64,000 nucleotides of DNA from Balamuthia mandrillaris (GCA_031835245.1 JAVKOQ010000045.1:77001-141000); one strand, 5' to 3'. Shown: positions 47,184 through 57,573, counted from the first letter of the stretch. Numbers and translations: made by a program. The notes: generated by a model from the sequence alone, not told the origin.

Positions 47184-47714
47184 TGTTTTGTAACTTAAAC
47201 TGTTATTGCAGATGACCTATCTATGGGGAGGAAAGGAGACGTATACATGGGTTTGTGGATGTTCTTTCCAGTCTCTCTGATACTCAACAGCCATTTACAA
47301 CCGTTCTTTACTTCTTTTATCAAAAGGAGTGGCACAGCTTAGAGGGAAGGGTGAGGAAGCAGAAGGGAAACAGGGACTCCATCGGCGTATCGATCTCCGA
47401 GTTATTCCACGAGATTGTTGGGGTTGTGCCCTCCTTTACTTTACAGGCTCAGATCACTTCAACAGGTTTGCCAAGCGCTCATCTCAATCTTTCCGTAGTT
47501 TCTTTCTTTTCGCTCCGTCTCATCTTTCTTTCCTTTGCAAAGATCGATGAGGCTATGGGCACGGAAGCACGGGTTTTCGTTGAGTGAGAAAGCGCTGGTG
47601 CGACGACACACTGAAGATGTGAAAGGAGAGCCCATTCCTGGTTTACATACGGAAAAGGATGTATTCGATGCACTTAGTTTGGAGTACAAAGCACCACATG
47701 AACGTGATGTGTAA
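44030..47714 (+). CDS. POLL: DNA polymerase lambda-like family X polymerase
   Basis: The gene starts at ATG 44030 and ends with TAA 47712, with about ten exons. Order: a BRCT domain ([15 protein letters not shown].., GGLFFSDW.., [12 protein letters not shown]; 44090-44630). Next is a linker of about 370 residues with Ser/Pro runs, an NLS-like KKRKR and acidic clusters (44640-45720). Then comes the 8-kDa lyase domain ([34 protein letters not shown] with the expected lyase Lys, and helix-hairpin-helix [11 protein letters not shown]). A second HhH ([17 protein letters not shown]) follows, then the polymerase core with [20 protein letters not shown] (two catalytic Asp), RRIDLRVIP (third Asp), [19 protein letters not shown] and SLSEKAL. 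BRCT plus lyase plus YFTGS fits Pol lambda, which fills gaps in base-excision repair and end joining in the nucleus. Introns contain CT tracts at 46589-46611 and 47151-47180. Confidence 0.92.
44744..44839 (+). repeat. Coding (TTC)n/(TCC)n microsatellite giving poly-Ser and poly-Pro
   Basis: An uninterrupted triplet tract inside the polymerase linker exon reads as Ser runs followed by eight Pro. Unlike the intronic tracts it stays in frame between the BRCT and lyase domains. It should be length-variable between individuals. Confidence 0.85.
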
Positions 47715-47751
47715 AGAATAGTTGGTTTTGGTTTTGTTTTAATTGTAAAGT

Positions 47752-49013
47752 TCAAGTGGAGGAAGAAGACGAAGAAGACGAGGAAGAAGGGCTTCCTTTG
47801 CTGTTGTTAAAGGAGAAAGCTTGTTTGCCAGGTTTTGGATCGCTCACGTGTGGATTGCCTTTGATGGAGAAGCGAAGCGGTTTTGTCGCCCATTCTTCCG
47901 CATAGTCAATGTTGATGCGAGGCGAAGCTACTATATTTTTCTCCGGTACTGGAGGTCCTTCTTCCAAAAATAAATCCTTTTTGTAGTTTTGTTTGAGAAG
48001 AAACGGAAGAAGGGAGAATGAGAAGAGGACAAACCTCATGAGTAGGAAGATCAACACCGTCGTAAGCAAGGTCCAGAAGCATAGCTTGACAAATCTTTCC
48101 AGGCCCACTGCAAAGATTGGTATCTTTCATAGGGGTACCTGCTTTGGCGCCGTTGGCGCTCTGCCTGTGTTTTCGCATCCATGTCAACCCTTCCATGGGC
48201 TCCAATGCCCGAACAAGAGTGGCAGCTCCCTCTCCCTCCGATGAGATGTTGAAGCAATGATGAATCCTGTAAATCCTGTTGTTCAATAGGATCGGTTAAC
48301 TATCTAAAAAAGAGAATATAGAGAAAGAAAACAAGAAAAGAGAAAGAGAAAGAGAAAGAGAAAGAGAAAGAGAAAGAGAAAGAGAAAGGGAAGAAAGAAC
48401 TGAAAACACAAATACGAAAAAGAACGGCATACCGATAGATGTAGGCAGTGCCAGGTGGCATGAACATGCTCTTATTCTTCTTCGTCACTTTGCCACCGTA
48501 GGAATGGGCTCCTTTGTCGTCCCCTCCGCAGTAGGCCTCCACCTCCACGATCCTCCCTGCCAACCGTCTCACCACGCCATCGATGGTGACCCTGCGGACG
48601 AGGATCTGCCCCAGCAGCGCCTTGGAGAGAGCGACGATGTCCCTCTCGTAGAAGCTTTTGTCCAGCCGGTTCCTTTGTTGCGGGTTGGCAGAGAACAAAC
48701 GAAGGAAGGAACGAGCGGCTGGAGAAGAAGAACCCGTTAAAGTGGTGTCTTCGGCTTTTGGCTTTTTGTGGGGAGAAGGTTGAATGGCGAGAGTGTTTGT
48801 GGTTTCTCCTTCTCCTTCTGCTTCCTCTTTCTCTTTCTCTTTTGCTTCAGCCTTTTCTGTCTCGTGTGCGTCTTCTTGTTTTGCTTTCTCTGGTGTGCTG
48901 TGTGCTTCTTGTTCTGGCGTTTTTCGTTTTGCGCCCACTTCCGTCTTCCGTTGCGGTGATGGCGAGGTATCTTCCTTCTTCGAAAGCATCCATCCAGACA
49001 GCGTTGTTTGCAT
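47752..49013 (-). CDS. MPG: 3-methyladenine DNA glycosylase (AAG/MPG)
   Basis: Three or more exons from ATG 49013 to TGA 47752. The frame is open further upstream, but only through a GTG. The N-terminus MQTTLSGWMLSKK resembles the PCNA-interacting box found at the extreme N-terminus of UNG2 and MSH6. A charged low-complexity linker of about 90 residues follows. The catalytic domain has LAGRIVEVEAYCGGDDKGAHSYG (with the activating Glu of VEVEAY), MFMPPGTAYIYR|IYRIHHCFNIS, GAATLVRALEPMEGL, LCSGPGKICQAM and EEWATKPLRF. The enzyme removes alkylated purines and hypoxanthine to start base-excision repair in the nucleus. Its stop is 37 nt from that of the convergent polymerase gene. An intron carries (TTTCTC)n in the sense strand (48330-48390). 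Confidence 0.92.
48335..48390 (-). repeat. (CTCTTT)n microsatellite, sense orientation, in an MPG intron
   Basis: About nine copies of GAAAGA on the + strand, directly downstream of the intron that splits ..GTAYIYR and IYRIHHCF. Confidence 0.85.
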
Positions 49014-49184
49014 TCTCTCTGTCACTTCTTCGTTACGAAAGAAGTTTAAACAAAACTTTTAGAGGAAAAATTTCGTATTTCTGCGGACACACAAAATAAA
49101 TATTTGTAGACATTGTTATTTTTCAAAAAAAAGAAAAAGGGGATGAGCGGGAGTCGAACCGTCGTCGAAGTTTTTTTCTTTTTT

Positions 49185-51535
49185 TCAGTCGTGATGTTCT
49201 CTTCTTCTGGTGGCGGAGGAAGAGGAGGGAGTGGAAGAAGGGTGGTGATGAATGACGAGCGCGCAAAGGATGGCCATGTTGCTAAGGAAGAAGAGCAAGC
49301 CGCTGATCCAAAGCTCGTAAAATGTGTTCCGCCCCAAAAACTCCAATTCAAAAGCTTTGGATAGCCATAAGACCTAAGAGTGGTTTGCATGAAAACCACA
49401 ATTCTTTCATTGAAGAGAAGAAAGAAAGAGGCGGACAAGAAAGAACAGAGCAAAGGAAAAAGAAGAAAGAACAAACCTTAGCAGCGAACCATGCTATACA
49501 TACAACGAGTCCAGTAGGAAGGAAGCGCAACCGAGAGAACGGAAGTACCAATGGCAATAGGCAGAAATACCAAATGAAGTACTTTTAAAACGCATGCAAA
49601 AAGAGAAAAGATTAGAATGCATATGGATATGAGAAGAAAGAAGAGAAACAAAAGCAGAGAAGAGAATGGGAAAGAGGAAGCAAGAAAAAAAACGAAGTAC
49701 CTGCACTGTACAAACTTTGTTGAATGCAACAAAGGTGATAGTCTGGAGGGACAAACAAAAGACCAAGTCCACATCTTTCCGCCATTCCACACGATAGGTG
49801 CTGTTGTTCTTTTCTTTTGGCCAACAAAGACAATAACGAGCAGCAAAGGATACCAAAAGTACCATTTGAGGCACAAATGACAACAGCCCGAATAAATAGC
49901 TTTGTTCCGTTGAAGGAGGAGAAGTGTTGTCGTTGTCGTTCATAGAGAGATACAGTTGATAGAAGAAGACGGAAAAGTTGTGACGGTGATCCTTCCGTAC
50001 GATGTGATAGAGATAGGTTTCGTAGAGGAAAGTATATCCATAGAGAAGATAGCAGATAAAGGTCACAACTAGAAATGTAGATGCACTAACTCCTACTAAC
50101 GTTATAGTCCGCCGATTCAAAAAGCAATACAAGACAGAAGAAGCAGAAGAAGCAGAAGAAGAAGAAGAAGAAGAAGAAGAAGAAGAAGAAGAAGCAGAAG
50201 AAGCAGAAGAAGCAGAAGAAGCAGAAGAAGCAGAAGAAGCAGAAGAAGAACAAGAAGAAGAATGGGAGGACATAGAAGCGTTTCTCTCTTTCTTTTGTGA
50301 AGAAGTATCGAAAGAAAGACAGTAGAAGAATAAAGGAACGGAGTAGATGATAGGATAGAGCTTAAAGTGAACAGCAAGGCCGTAGATGAGAGCAGCCATC
50401 GCCAACCTCCTCGTGAACAACAAGTAGAGAACGGCCAACACCATTACTCCCAACAACGACTCAGCGTTGCCTCTCGTAGACACGATGATGGCGAACGGAT
50501 TGAAGAGCCACGTGCTCGTCCAGAAGAGCCTCCACGCTTCCTTCTGTACTTCTTCTTCCTCTCCTTCTCGTTGTTCTTCCTTCCATTGTTTTGAGACAGA
50601 AGAGCAATGATGATGAGGAAAGAAGAAACGGCAAAGTAACTTCATTCCAATGGCTGAGATGGAGAAGCGCGAAGGTGGAGAGGAAGAAGAAGAAGAGATG
50701 GAGGAGAAAGAAGGCAAGGACAGGATGGAATAGATGAGGTAGCCAATGGCGATGTCGCCGAGAGCAAAGAGCGCTTTACCGAACGGCTTTGTTAGCCATA
50801 CGTTTGGCGTTAGCATAGCCGCCCTGTTCGCAGTGTGAGAGAGCAAAAGAGCAAAGAGCAAAGAGCAAAGAGAAAGAGAAAGAGAAAGAGAAAGAGAAAG
50901 AGAAAGAGAAAGAGAAAGAGAAAGAGAAAGAGAAACGACGAAAGAGAAACGACGAAAGAGAAACGACGAAAGAGAAACGACGAAAGAGAAACGACGAAAG
51001 AGAAACGACGAAAGAGAAAGAGAAAGAGGAGAAAAAGAGAGAAGAGAAGAGAAGAAAGAAGAAAGAAGGATCAGAGAGCGGAGAGAAAGAAAGAAGGAGC
51101 AGAGATGTGAGAGAGTGATGAGAGATGAGAGACAGAGAGAGACAGAGAAAGGAAAAGAGAGAAGAAATCAGTACAGCAAAGGAGTGTAACGATATGTGCT
51201 TCGAAGGTAAGGCGACTGTCCCTCGCTGACAAAACGAGCTCCATCCGTGAATACTTCATAGTCTATGTCCGTGTACTTCACCACCACTACAGATTTTAAA
51301 AAAAAGGGTTACAAAATGTCTCAAACACAAAAAAAAAACATTTTAATCTTTTGTTGGAGGATTTTTGATTTCTCCAAAGCAAAACGTAACTGGTTCTGTC
51401 CTGCCACTCAGCATAACCTATCAACGCCACCCGCACCAATAGCGCTATCCCAAACACCCACTTCCAGCCCCTCCCTCTCCCTGTCGTGTTGCTCTCCATC
51501 TTCCTTCCTCCCAAGCGTTTCTCGCTCTTCTTCAT
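49185..51535 (-). CDS. PIGM: GPI mannosyltransferase 1 (PIG-M)
   Basis: Several exons from ATG 51535 to TGA 49185. The first exon has a membrane segment ([20 protein letters not shown]). The next carries the catalytic DxD in [19 protein letters not shown] and then [14 protein letters not shown], both diagnostic of PIG-M. Further signatures are [63 protein letters not shown] and [13 protein letters not shown]. The enzyme adds the first mannose of the GPI anchor from dolichol-P-mannose on the lumenal side of the ER. A Ser/Ala run of about 40 residues encoded by a GAA/GCA microsatellite (50120-50265) is inserted in a loop after [15 protein letters not shown]. An A-rich leader precedes the ATG. 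Transcription enters a large GAAAGA-type repeat intron at 50862-51020. Confidence 0.92.
50118..50267 (-). repeat. Coding TTC/TGC microsatellite (Ser/Ala run) in PIG-M
   Basis: Tandem GAA and GCA triplets on the + strand read Ser and Ala in PIG-M. The tract interrupts a loop between conserved membrane segments and keeps the frame. Confidence 0.85.
50850..51065 (-). repeat. GAAAGA microsatellite and 14-nt minisatellite in PIG-M intron
   Basis: On the + strand, about ten AGAGAA/GAAAGA units are followed by about six tandem copies of a 14-nt unit (GAGAAACGACGAAA) and then degenerate GA-rich sequence. It lies between PIG-M exons and is pyrimidine-rich in the sense strand. Confidence 0.85.
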
Positions 51536-51653
51536 TTTTTTCACTTTTTCTTTTTTTTTACTTTAAAATTTTTAAATAAAAATTTATTTTACTTTAAAAT
51601 TTTTGAACCAAAATTCAATTTTTCTTTTGCAAAGAATGAACAGCGGTTTTTAA
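51536..51653. other. AT-rich spacer with a direct repeat
   Basis: Between the PIG-M start and the CBS-gene stop. TACTTTAAAATTTTT occurs twice about 31 nt apart within an A/T-only context (51558-51606). It may serve both the PIG-M promoter and the CBS-gene polyadenylation region. Confidence 0.4.
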
Positions 51654-53277
51654 TCATTCCAAAAGGTCTTCTTGAATGGCAGTGAACTCGGCCAACAGGT
51701 CACCCAACGAGATGACTCCAATCGGCCGTCTCTCCTCATCCCAAACCCACAGCCGGTGAGCCCCTTTGGAGAACTGCAACAGGGAGAGGACCACCGCCAA
51801 CGTGCTCTCCTTCTTCACGGCCAGCGGGAAGGGCAGCCCAGAGGCGTCCTCCCGTATGTTGGAGTGAAGGTCGTGCAGCCGGTAAAGCTCCTTCTCGGAG
51901 AAGAGGGGCACGCGGGCGCGAATGGAGATGAAGGTCTTTATGGGCATGTAGAGGCGCAGAAGGAACTGTTCGGGTACCGTAACCACCAGTTTGAGGTCGC
52001 TGGCGCTTAAGTTGCCCATTAGTCTACCTGTTTGTTTCGAAAAAGTGCGAAGGAAGAAGAAAGATGGAGAAAACGCGGTGAACAATGAAGAACGTGCAAG
52101 TGAAGAGAGGGATAGGAGAATGAAGATTCAAGACCTTCAGCGTCGACGACAGCAACGGCTGAGACGCCCTTTTCATTGAGAAGGGCGAATGCGTCGGCTA
52201 CAGTCTTCTCTTGGGATATGCTGACCACTTCTTTGAGAACTCTGCTGGCAACCTTCCAGTCTTTCACTTGACTTTGAAGGGCTATTTGAAAAAAATCATT
52301 AAATCGAATGAACAACTTCACTGCGCTTTTAGGAGGGAGAGAGCGAGAGAGAAGAGCAGACCTCGTTTGGGAAACCCGAGTTTATGGCTGTTCGCGTCAA
52401 GCCACTGAACTACTCTGCTTTGAGTAACAAGAGCCAACACCTTGTTTTCATTTACTTATTGAATAACAAAGACGGGTAAATAAAACCATTTGAAAAAGAA
52501 AGAAAGGAAAAGGAGAAACGAAGAAAAAAAACACAGAAAGAAAGAGAAAGAGACAAAGAGATATAACTGCATGCAAAACAGAAGAGAAGAGATAATACGA
52601 ACAAGGGTCCACGATGGGCACACGGTGAATGTTTGACTTGCTCAAAATGTCCAACAGGATCAACATAGGAGCGTCGCTGTGCACCGGCCTCCATTTGTTC
52701 CTTCCAGAAATGTCGATCAGGAACTCCACCTTGCAGCTCATGAACTCCTCTGCCTGGCGCAGCTTGTCCCAGGTTTGAACCTCCAGTTGCTTGCATTTGA
52801 GCATACAATAGCCAACCAAGTCTAACATGTCCACTGTTCCTATGAAACTTTTTCAAACAAAAAAAAGATTAGAAGGAGTTTAAAAGAAGAAGAAAGACAG
52901 AAAGAAGAAAGACAGCAACAAGATGAGGAGGAAGAGGAGGAAGAGGAGCGGCAGAGAAGCAGAGAAGCAGAGAAGAAGACAACTGAATGAATTCGTACCA
53001 ATTGGCTTCTTTGTCGAAAACGGGAGCGGAAGAGATCTTTCTGTGGATAAAGGTGCGTAAGACGCTCTCCACGGTGTCCTCCCTATCCACGAACACGATG
53101 TCCATGTGCCCATGCGGACCCAGCCAATTCTCAGAGTGTAACAGGTCCTTTACCTGTTGCATGAATTATTCGTTAAATGTGTTGTGAAAACAGAAGATGA
53201 AGGAAGCAAACCTTGACATTGGACATGACCTCGTTCCAAGTCAAGTGCTCTGGCGGATGCACCATTGGTTCTGCCAT
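51654..53277 (-). CDS. Four-CBS-domain protein (AMPK-gamma/CBSX-like)
   Basis: At least six exons from ATG 53277 (MAEPMVHPPEHLTWNEV) to TGA 51654. Four CBS motifs can be traced: VFVDREDTVESVLRTFIHRK..SAPVFD; MLILLDILSKSNIHRVPIVD with LALVTQSRVVQWL; VVSISQEKTVADAFALLNEKGVSAVAVVD; and STLAVVLSLLQFSKGAHRLWVWD with RPIGVISLGDLLAEF. Each has the hydrophobic strand-helix pattern, and the last has the G-x-h-S-x-x-D ribose-binding end. Tandem CBS pairs (Bateman modules) bind adenosine nucleotides and regulate partner enzymes. With four and no other domain it resembles the AMPK/SNF1 gamma subunit or plant CBSX proteins; I cannot decide between them. Confidence 0.85.
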
Positions 53278-53305
53278 TCTGTCTCGGCTTGGCTTTTGCT
53301 GGTAA

Positions 53306-53372
53306 CCAGTTCAGACTAAGGCGGCGCAAAGATCATAAGATCTAAAGAGTGGCCCCGCCTTAGTTCAGACCT
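53306..53372. repeat. Inverted repeat upstream of the CBS gene
   Basis: ACTAAGGCGG (53315-53324) and CCGCCTTAGT (53355-53364) form a perfect 10-bp stem around a 30-nt loop that contains ATCATAAGATCT. GTTCAGAC is also repeated at both ends. It lies 38-87 nt upstream of the CBS-gene ATG, so it could be a paired binding site or a small mobile-element remnant. Confidence 0.6.
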
Positions 53373-53485
53373 GTATATATTTTTGTGTGGTGTTTATTTT
53401 TTTGTTGAGTCGACGGAAAATGTTTGGCAGAAACTCGAACGACAAGACGGTGAAAGTAGAACGAAATTCTAGGTAGAATTCGTAA

Positions 53486-53493
53486 TGTCGACA
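53486..53493. promoter_or_regulatory. TGTCGACA palindrome between CBS and LETM1-like genes
   Basis: An exact copy, 209 nt upstream of the CBS-gene ATG and just past the LETM1-like stop. Two further GTCGAC cores flank it at about 53409 and 53520. Confidence 0.3.
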
Positions 53494-53497
53494 TTAA

Positions 53498-55405
53498 TTA
53501 TGAGGATGACGTGTGATAGGTCGACAAAAAAGAGGCGAGGAAAGGGAAGAGAGCTGCAGGTTGGCGTGGAGGATGGGCGGACACTTGCAGCCAGACGGAG
53601 AGTTGGGTTTGCATGTCGTGTGCGGCGAGATGGCGTGCCCGTAGGCCTCTTTCCTCGCAGGCTTCCACAAGCTCTTCCGTGGTAAGCGATGTGAGTCCTC
53701 CTTCTTCTGCCAGGATTCTTGCATCGTCTTCTCTGAGATTTTCTAGGAAAGCTCTTTTTTTTTTTTTGTTGAAACAACAAATGTTAAGCGTTACGCAAGA
53801 AAGAGATGATACAACAGAAAGGGAGGTGTACATGAATTTTTGTCTCTTGGTAGCATCGGACGTGATGAATGGAATGACCCAAATGTCAAAGTAGCTCAAC
53901 AACGCATCCAATTCCTCCTTCGTAAAGCCTTCCAAGGGGAGTTTCTGCTCAACTAATGGAAAAAGAGAAACTAGCATCGAGCAGCATTGTCCATTATTTT
54001 CCTCTTCTGTTTGATCCGGTTTGTGTGATAATAATGCCTCTTTCTTGCATCATACAAAGAGTTAACAAACATCTGAGATGCAACAACAATCCAACAAACA
54101 AACAAAAAAAAGACGATACCTTTTCTGTTGTGCATCGCTCAAAAGCATCTATGATGCCGGTGGCCTCTTCCTTCGAACTCAGCTTGTTGGCCAAAGAGTC
54201 AACGAGGAAAAAGCGCTGAGCGAGCTGCAACCGCCGTTCCAGCTGTTTCTGCTGATAGTCCTCCTTGTGGCTGCTGTGAAGATAGGTTGAGGGAAGGATG
54301 CGAGGAAAGAAGCCGATGATGAAGGGCAGGTAGTAGGCAGAGAAAGGGGCGAGCAAGAGGAGAAGAAATGGGATGGCCGTCTTCACGTCCTTTTTGGTAC
54401 GCGAGACCAGCTTGTGGTCTCTTCGAGAGATCGGTTGACCTATCAATGGTCGCACAAGTTAAGAAGGGAGAAAGCAAAAAGGAGATAGAAGAAGACAAGA
54501 AGAAGAGAGGAGAAAGCATAAAACAAGAAACAAGGGCACGGGCAGTACCATCACGTTGCATTTGCACTAGTCGGCGAGACAGAGTAATGTTATTGTAGAG
54601 CAGCTTCGTTCCGTTCCAATAGTGAGTGAGGACCTGCCCCACCACCACCTTGGCCCTCGTGAAATAATACACAACCGCAGAGTCGTATTGCTTGGCATCG
54701 AGCTCCGGCATACGTTCCACCTCCGACGAGGTGGACCCCTGCCCTTGTTTTGTTTGTGCTGTGTTCTCTTCTTCATGTTCTTCCGCTTCTTTCTTTCTCT
54801 CCGATTGCTCTTGTTTTCTGGCAGAGGTGGCAGCACCCCTTCGGCGCTTGGCCTTGAGTTTGAGAGGTGCAGGAGGGACGGGAGGTCTTGGGGCACTGCG
54901 TGGGCGTACTGGTGGCTTGGAGAGCCGCTCTTCTCTTTGTGGTTGTGGCTCGTCTTGACTTGATGATGTAGTACTACAAAAAAGCCTATTGGCATGGTTG
55001 TGATGGTGAGAGAGACAGAGAGAGAGAGTGAGAGAGTGAGAGAGTGAGAGAGAGGGAGAGGGAGGGAGAGAGAGGGAGAGGGAGAGGGAGAGGGAGAGGG
55101 AGAGGGAGAGAGGGAGGAGGGAGAGGGAGAGGGAGAGGGAGAGGGAGAGGAGAGGGAGAGGGAGAGGGAGAGGGAGAGGGAGAGGGAGAGGGAAAGAGAG
55201 CAACAGACCTGCTTTGGGGAGAGAACAGAAAAAGGCTGTTTGTGGTGGAGCCAGCGAGCTGCGGGGAGAAGAAGAGCGGACCTGGCCCTGTGCTGCTGCT
55301 GCTGCCCCAAGCGAAAGACGGGGACCACCCCAAGGAAGCCAGCTGCTTATGCCGGGGCCGGCCATGCAACAGAAGAGCGGCACGGCCTCCACTACAGCCC
55401 CTCAT
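53498..55405 (-). CDS. LETM1: LETM1-like mitochondrial inner-membrane protein
   Basis: Several exons from ATG 55405. The N-terminus (MRGCSGGRAALLLHGRPRHK..) is basic and hydroxylated, as in a mitochondrial presequence. A large intron (about 54981-55208) full of (GGGAGA)n on the + strand follows and splices in phase (SPQSR|LFCSTTSSS). A Pro/Arg/Lys-rich linker leads to the LETM domain: YYFTRAKVVVGQVLTHYWNG, SRRDHKLVSRTKKDVKTAIP, a membrane segment, and IIGFFPRILPSTYL. The ribosome-binding-like C-terminal part carries EGFTKEELDALLSYF and TSLTTEELVEACEERGLRA, LSVWLQVS. LETM1 proteins support K+/H+ (or Ca2+/H+) exchange and mitochondrial volume control. No EF hands are seen. Stop TAA at 53498. 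Confidence 0.87.
55010..55200 (-). repeat. (TCTCCC)n microsatellite, sense orientation, in the LETM1-like gene's first intron
   Basis: About 180 nt of GAGAGT and GGGAGA units on the + strand occupy most of the intron after the presequence exon. The long Ser/Pro/Leu open frames seen across it are translations of the repeat and are spliced out. Confidence 0.88.
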
Positions 55406-55689
55406 CGTTCCAGTTTTACTCGAAGATGAGAGATTCTCGTGTCGTCGTGGGCCAAGGAGGCACACAAAACAGCAGAGAGAGAAGAAGACAAGAAGAAGAG
55501 AAGGCCACCATTCTCTTTCTGTTGCAGGTTTATGTTCTTTTTCTTTTTCTTTTTTTTCCCCCTCAGCCGTTGCTAAGAAAGAAGGCAGAGCCAAAAGGTA
55601 CCTCTCGTAAGTTGGTTATTGTTGAAACATAAAACGATTTTAATTTTTTTTAAAAGTTTAACACAAGAGGTTGGTTGCATGTTTCTTTT

Positions 55690-57573
55690 CTACAACAAGA
55701 GAGTGGGTTGGAGTCTGTCTTGGGCAGAGTCACCATCGCCGCCATCAGTGGTGCCGTCACCGTCAGTGCCGTCACCGTCTGTGCCATCCGTGGTGCCGTC
55801 ACCGCCATCATCGATGCTGCCTCCAGCGTTGATCAAGTCCTGATGGACCAGCTCGCCGCTCCAGCCGAGAGGAGTGAGGAGAGCGGAACAGTCCTCCCTG
55901 TCAATGCAAGGTTTGAAGGCCTTGCCGGAGTCCTGAGCAGCGTCCGAGGGATAGATCACGCTGGGATAACCGCAAGAGCCTTGCCCAGGACCACCCGAGT
56001 TCTGAGGCCACAGAGCCCAGGCCGTCCAGGAAATGCCATACTCCTCAAAGTAGGCCAACAAGTGCTTGGTGTACGAGCTGCTGCAATCGAATGTGCCAAA
56101 CTCCGTGGCGATCAAGGGACCGTACTCGGCCATGGGGAGGATGTACTCGGAGAGACCGCCGGCCTCAGGGGTGCCACGATCGATGCTCTTGCACTCGGCC
56201 TCGCTCAACTGAGGGCAGCGGTTGCGAGCTCCAGCGCACACACCCAACTCTCCTGTTTCGGGGTGCTTGCCCTCGGGAATCCAGGTGCAGGGAGGAACCT
56301 TCTTGTTCTGAGTGTCAGCATATCCAGGGCTGTTGCAGGTGACGCCAGGGGCGGGGACCGGGGAGCCAGAGGCGGTGGCGCTCTCACGGAAGAGACACCA
56401 AGCGGACTCGTAGGGATCGGTCATGCTGAGATCCTCGTCTTCACCGATCTCACCGCAGCAGGCACCGTGTTGGTAAGGATGGAGAACATAGCCCACGTTG
56501 GGCACGTCCTTCCAGGGCAGGAACTCCTCGGGGTTGGCAATGGGACCGAACTCCGGACCAAAGTCGCAAGCAAAGTCCAAACCGCCGACCAAGATGATGT
56601 TGTCAGCATTGGCCTCATCACGGATGGCGTGGATGATGTCATCGAAGAAGGAGGCCCAGTCGTCCCAGTTGTAGTCGCTCTCCTCCAGGTTGGCTCCGTT
56701 GGCATAACGTTCGTAGGGCTCGTTGAAAAGCTCGAACCAGATGCCCAAGTCATCCTTGTAGTAGTTGGCAATGTCCACCCAGGTCTCCCTGAAGGCGTCC
56801 TGGTTCTTCACAGCACTTTGCATGGTGCAACCATCCGCGTTGGCGATGGGGCACTGCCAGTTGGTCCTGTCGGCCGTGTACCAGTCCGTGCTGGAGCAGG
56901 AGGCGGTGGCACTGCATCCATCCACCAGTCCGTCAATGTCCTCTGACTCGGCCATGGCCCACAGATGGAGATCGATAATGACAATCCTGCCAGCCTTGCG
57001 GGTGAGGTCGACGACCAAGTCGATCCACTCCTTGTAGGTGTAGAGCTCGGTGCCGCCCCACTCCTGCACAGCGTAGTTCTGCATCCAGGCGCTGCCACAG
57101 ATGGGGATACGCACGATGTCCGACTTCCACTCCTCAATGAGGGTGCTGGCAATGTTTTCAACGACGTTCTTGGCATCCTGGGCAGGGTCTCCTCCTTCTC
57201 CAGAGAACTATTCGTCGCGGCACAAACAATAATAAGCCAATTATTTACTTCGAAAAGAACGCAAGCAAAGCGGAGAGAAGTAGGAATGGACGGAGAGCGC
57301 AGAGACGAAGAGGAACAAGGATAAAAAGAACAAAAAAAAAACGAGAAGAAGAGAACGAACCATCCAGTAGCCAGCACCAGCTTTGGTGCCGATGCCTCCA
57401 GTCTCGTGGCCGGTCATGGAAACTCCGCGGAGCATGACGGGCTCGCCATCAGGGTTGACAAAGGCAAAGCGGCCGTTGGACTGCTTGGCGGTGGTCCAGG
57501 CGGCGGCGGGCACAGCCACGCAGCACAGCGCAAGGGCCACCAAGAACAGGCTTGCTGTGCGGTTGCTCCTCAT
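55690..57573 (-). CDS. Secreted GH5-family glycoside hydrolase (cellulase-like), copy 1
   Basis: Exon 1 57573-57361 and exon 2 57207-55690 encode 576 residues. A signal peptide (RTASLFLVALALCCVAVPAAA) is followed by a GH5 barrel: EPVMLRGVSMTGHETG, VRIPICGSAWM, IVIIDLHLWAM, the acid/base Glu in IWFELFNEPYERY, NIILVGGLDFACDFGP, VLHPYQHGACC, the nucleophile Glu in PLIATEFGTF and ISWTAWALWPQNSGGP. Many Cys suggest disulfides. The C-terminus is an acidic Gly/Asp/Thr repeat (GTTDGTDGDGTDG) ending RLQPTLLL. GH5 enzymes hydrolyse beta-1,4-glucans or mannans; specificity is not readable. The partner copy lies at 61646-63509 in opposite orientation. The 153-nt intron differs almost entirely from that of copy 2 while the exons are nearly identical. 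Confidence 0.92.

Noticed and set aside
49139-49170. tRNA-like 3' end on the minus strand (GGTTCGACTCC followed by CATCCCC and a T run)
   Set aside because: The T-stem does not pair (two mismatches of five), and no 5' acceptor half or anticodon arm is present upstream. It overlaps the PIG-M 3' flank. Probably chance.
54986-55594. Ser/Pro/Leu-rich long frames across the GGGAGA repeat, in several frames and on both strands
   Set aside because: The repeat lies in an intron of the LETM1-like gene; splicing at its borders joins the presequence to the LETM region in phase.
55675-56946. 423-codon open frame antisense to GH5 copy 1, with a 433-codon partner antisense to GH5 copy 2 (62259-63560)
   Set aside because: Both mirror the GC-rich, biased codon use of the GH5 exons; the sense strand has a signal peptide, catalytic residues and consistent splicing. 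Conservation of the antisense frame follows from exon identity.
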